Below are positions 8,184-9,711 of a DNA stretch of 9,711 bases, one piece after another (positions within the stretch are counted from its first letter, which is position 1; each line of letters starts with the position of its first letter). The position numbers and the translations under genes were made by a program. The notes beneath the pieces are model-generated. The model was given only the letters and a program-made list of their open reading frames with translations, searched no databases and was not told the origin of the DNA. The stretch is from contig CAMQSH010000066.1 of assembly GCA_947036575.1 (NCBI GenBank), forward strand, positions 1 to 9,711, in the 5' to 3' direction. The DNA comes from an uncultured Brevinema sp. (lineage in GTDB: Bacteria; Spirochaetota; Brevinematia; Brevinematales; Brevinemataceae).

Positions 8184-9711
8184 TTGAAATTTTTTACAAA
8201 AGTTTTTTTAATCTTAAGTTGTTTATTTGCAACTCATGTATATACTCAAGATATGACAAAAGTCGTGGCAGAAGTCAGATTTCAAGGACTTAAAGCAACA
8301 AGTGAAAACGATGTTCTCAATGTTGTTCAATTAAGACCTGGAGATATGTTCACTACAGAAAAATTAAATTTTGCTCTAAAAGATCTATACGCTATGCAAC
8401 GATTTCAGACAGCAACAGTTGATATTAGTAACACTAGAGAAGGGGTGGTGATCACCTTTATTGTGACGGAAGAATCCTTAATAGATAGAATCGTCTTTGA
8501 GGGTGTTTCTCGTTTTAAAGCGGGCAAGCTCAAAGATAAAATTGACCTTAAAGAAGGGATGGCTTTTAGAGAGGCTGCTGTTCGTGCTGCTGTTTATGAC
8601 TTAAAACAATATTTTGAAGAAGAAGGGAATTTAGAATCAGAAGTTTCTTATCGTTTAGCCCCTATCAAACAATTACCTGGTCAGTATGATCTGATTTTTG
8701 AAGTTGCAGAAGGTCCAAAAATTGTTGTTAGAGATATTATTTTTACAGGAAATGATTCTTTCAAAGCAAGTAAACTTCAAGGTATTATGAAAACCAAAAA
8801 AAAACTAGGGATTTTCCGTAGTGGTGTTCTTAAAGAAGAAGAATTTGCTATAGACAAAGAAATAATTCAAGCTTTTTATCAAGAAAATGGTTATATGGAT
8901 ATGACTATCCCAAATTTTACTTGGGATATCGAAGATATTGTTTCCACAAATAAAAAAGGTGAAATCACCAAAACAGTACGTGGTATTGTGTTAAGAATAG
9001 GTATCAAAGAAGGACTTCCTTATACTGTTGGAGATTTTTCTTTTGAAAATAATACTATTTTTTCAGATAAAGAATTATTCAAATTCCTAACACTCAAAAA
9101 AGATGATGTTTATAACAAAACTCAAATAGAACAAAATAGAGCTACGATTTATAAAAGTTATGCGGATAGAGGATATTTATTTGCAAATATATCTGCAGTA
9201 CAAGAAAAAAGAGCAGACAATATTATTGATACGGTGTTTGTCGTCTTTGAAGGTTCTCGTGCCCATATAGAAAATATAAATGTTCGTGGTAACACCAAAA
9301 CTTTACCTAGTGTTATTAAAAGATATATTCAAATTAAAGAAGGCGAATTATACGTCAATAGTAAATTGGAACAAAGTTATAATAGAATTATGCAAACGCA
9401 ATTTTTCTCAGATGTGCGAGTAGAGCCTTCCCCTGGTAGTGCTGAGGGCTTAGTGAATGTAGACTTTGTAGTTACGGAACAACAAACAGGGATGATAGAA
9501 TTCCTTGTTGGTTATGGAACGGTTAGTGGATTTAGTGCTGGTATCAAACTATCAGAAAAAAATCTTCTAGGACGAGGATTGCAAATTTCTATACGTGGTG
9601 AATACGGTGAGTACAGACAATTAGGTGAAATCACCTTTACAGAACCAGCTATTTTTAACTCTCCTTTCTCTATAAGTTTTATTCTTGGTGTTTTTAACAA
9701 TCAATATATAG
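8184..9711 (+). CDS. bamA: BamA, outer-membrane beta-barrel assembly protein, N-terminal 509 residues (3' end outside window)
   Basis: BamA is the essential barrel subunit that folds and inserts other beta-barrel proteins into the outer membrane. From the TTG start, residues 1 to about 21 are a signal peptide (MKFFTK followed by a hydrophobic stretch). Five POTRA domains follow, at about 27-97, 98-178, 179-278, 279-358 and 359-435. POTRA5 is the clearest, with NVRGNTKTLPSVIKRYI and FFSDVRVEP. Five POTRAs separate this from TamA, which has three. The barrel begins at about 437 with the first strand (IEFLVGYGTVSGFSAGI), then the conserved turn NLLGRG at 460-465. The reading frame is still open at the last base. 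The Cys at residue 13 is within the hydrophobic core and is not a convincing lipobox. The gene follows tamB by 142 bases and has its own predicted promoter and a good ribosome binding site. An alternative start at 8142 cannot be fully excluded. Confidence 0.93.
   Translation, partial: MKFFTKVFLILSCLFATHVYTQDMTKVVAEVRFQGLKATSENDVLNVVQLRPGDMFTTEKLNFALKDLYAMQRFQTATVDISNTREGVVITFIVTEESLIDRIVFEGVSRFKAGKLKDKIDLKEGMAFREAAVRAAVYDLKQYFEEEGNLESEVSYRLAPIKQLPGQYDLIFEVAEGPKIVVRDIIFTGNDSFKASKLQGIMKTKKKLGIFRSGVLKEEEFAIDKEIIQAFYQENGYMDMTIPNFTWDIEDIVSTNKKGEITKTVRGIVLRIGIKEGLPYTVGDFSFENNTIFSDKELFKFLTLKKDDVYNKTQIEQNRATIYKSYADRGYLFANISAVQEKRADNIIDTVFVVFEGSRAHIENINVRGNTKTLPSVIKRYIQIKEGELYVNSKLEQSYNRIMQTQFFSDVRVEPSPGSAEGLVNVDFVVTEQQTGMIEFLVGYGTVSGFSAGIKLSEKNLLGRGLQISIRGEYGEYRQLGEITFTEPAIFNSPFSISFILGVFNNQYI

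Noticed and set aside
8211..8222. Possible lipobox I-L-S-C in the BamA signal peptide
   Set aside because: The Cys is only residue 13, inside the hydrophobic core, position -2 is Leu, and BamA proteins are not lipoproteins.
9512..9700. Minus-strand open frame inside bamA
   Set aside because: It lies opposite the conserved start of the BamA barrel and shows no independent coding evidence.

Overview
The window is AT-rich (GC looks near 30% by eye, not counted), with every supported gene on the + strand. The encoded proteins point to a diderm (two-membrane) bacterium: a TamB-family protein is followed by BamA, the central subunit of the outer-membrane beta-barrel assembly machine. TamB directly followed by bamA, with no tamA between them, is the arrangement known from Borrelia burgdorferi (BB0794-BB0795). 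Together with the low GC, a spirochaete is my best guess. Another AT-rich diderm such as a fusobacterium cannot be excluded from this window.

Layout. Bases 2-1762 are the C-terminal part of a large Rad50/SMC-like coiled-coil ATPase that carries two membrane segments inside the coiled coil (YhaN/SbcE-like); its N-terminus lies upstream of the window. Bases 1814-3685 encode an exported protein of tetratricopeptide (TPR) repeats with a signal peptide and no recognised specific function. Bases 3734-8041 encode a 1435-residue TamB homologue anchored in the inner membrane, starting at TTG. Bases 8184-9711 are the first 509 codons of bamA, also starting at TTG: a signal peptide, five POTRA domains and the first strands of the barrel, cut by the window edge.

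Gene spacing is tight for the first three genes (gaps of 51 and 48 bases), which fits one transcription unit. The gap between tamB and bamA is 142 bases. It holds a good sigma70-type promoter (TTGATA, 17 bases, TATACT), an inverted repeat over its -10 and start region, and a possible stem-loop in the leader. bamA can therefore probably be transcribed independently of tamB.

How the genes may work together: BamA inserts beta-barrel proteins in the outer membrane. TamB spans the periplasm as a long hydrophobic groove and in B. burgdorferi contacts BamA, since TamA is absent there. The TPR protein is exported and sits directly before tamB, so it is a candidate periplasmic helper of envelope assembly, but this rests on context only. 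The ATPase is probably a functionally separate neighbour. No RNA genes, mobile elements, CRISPR arrays or broken genes were seen, and no gene-free stretch exceeds about 140 bases.
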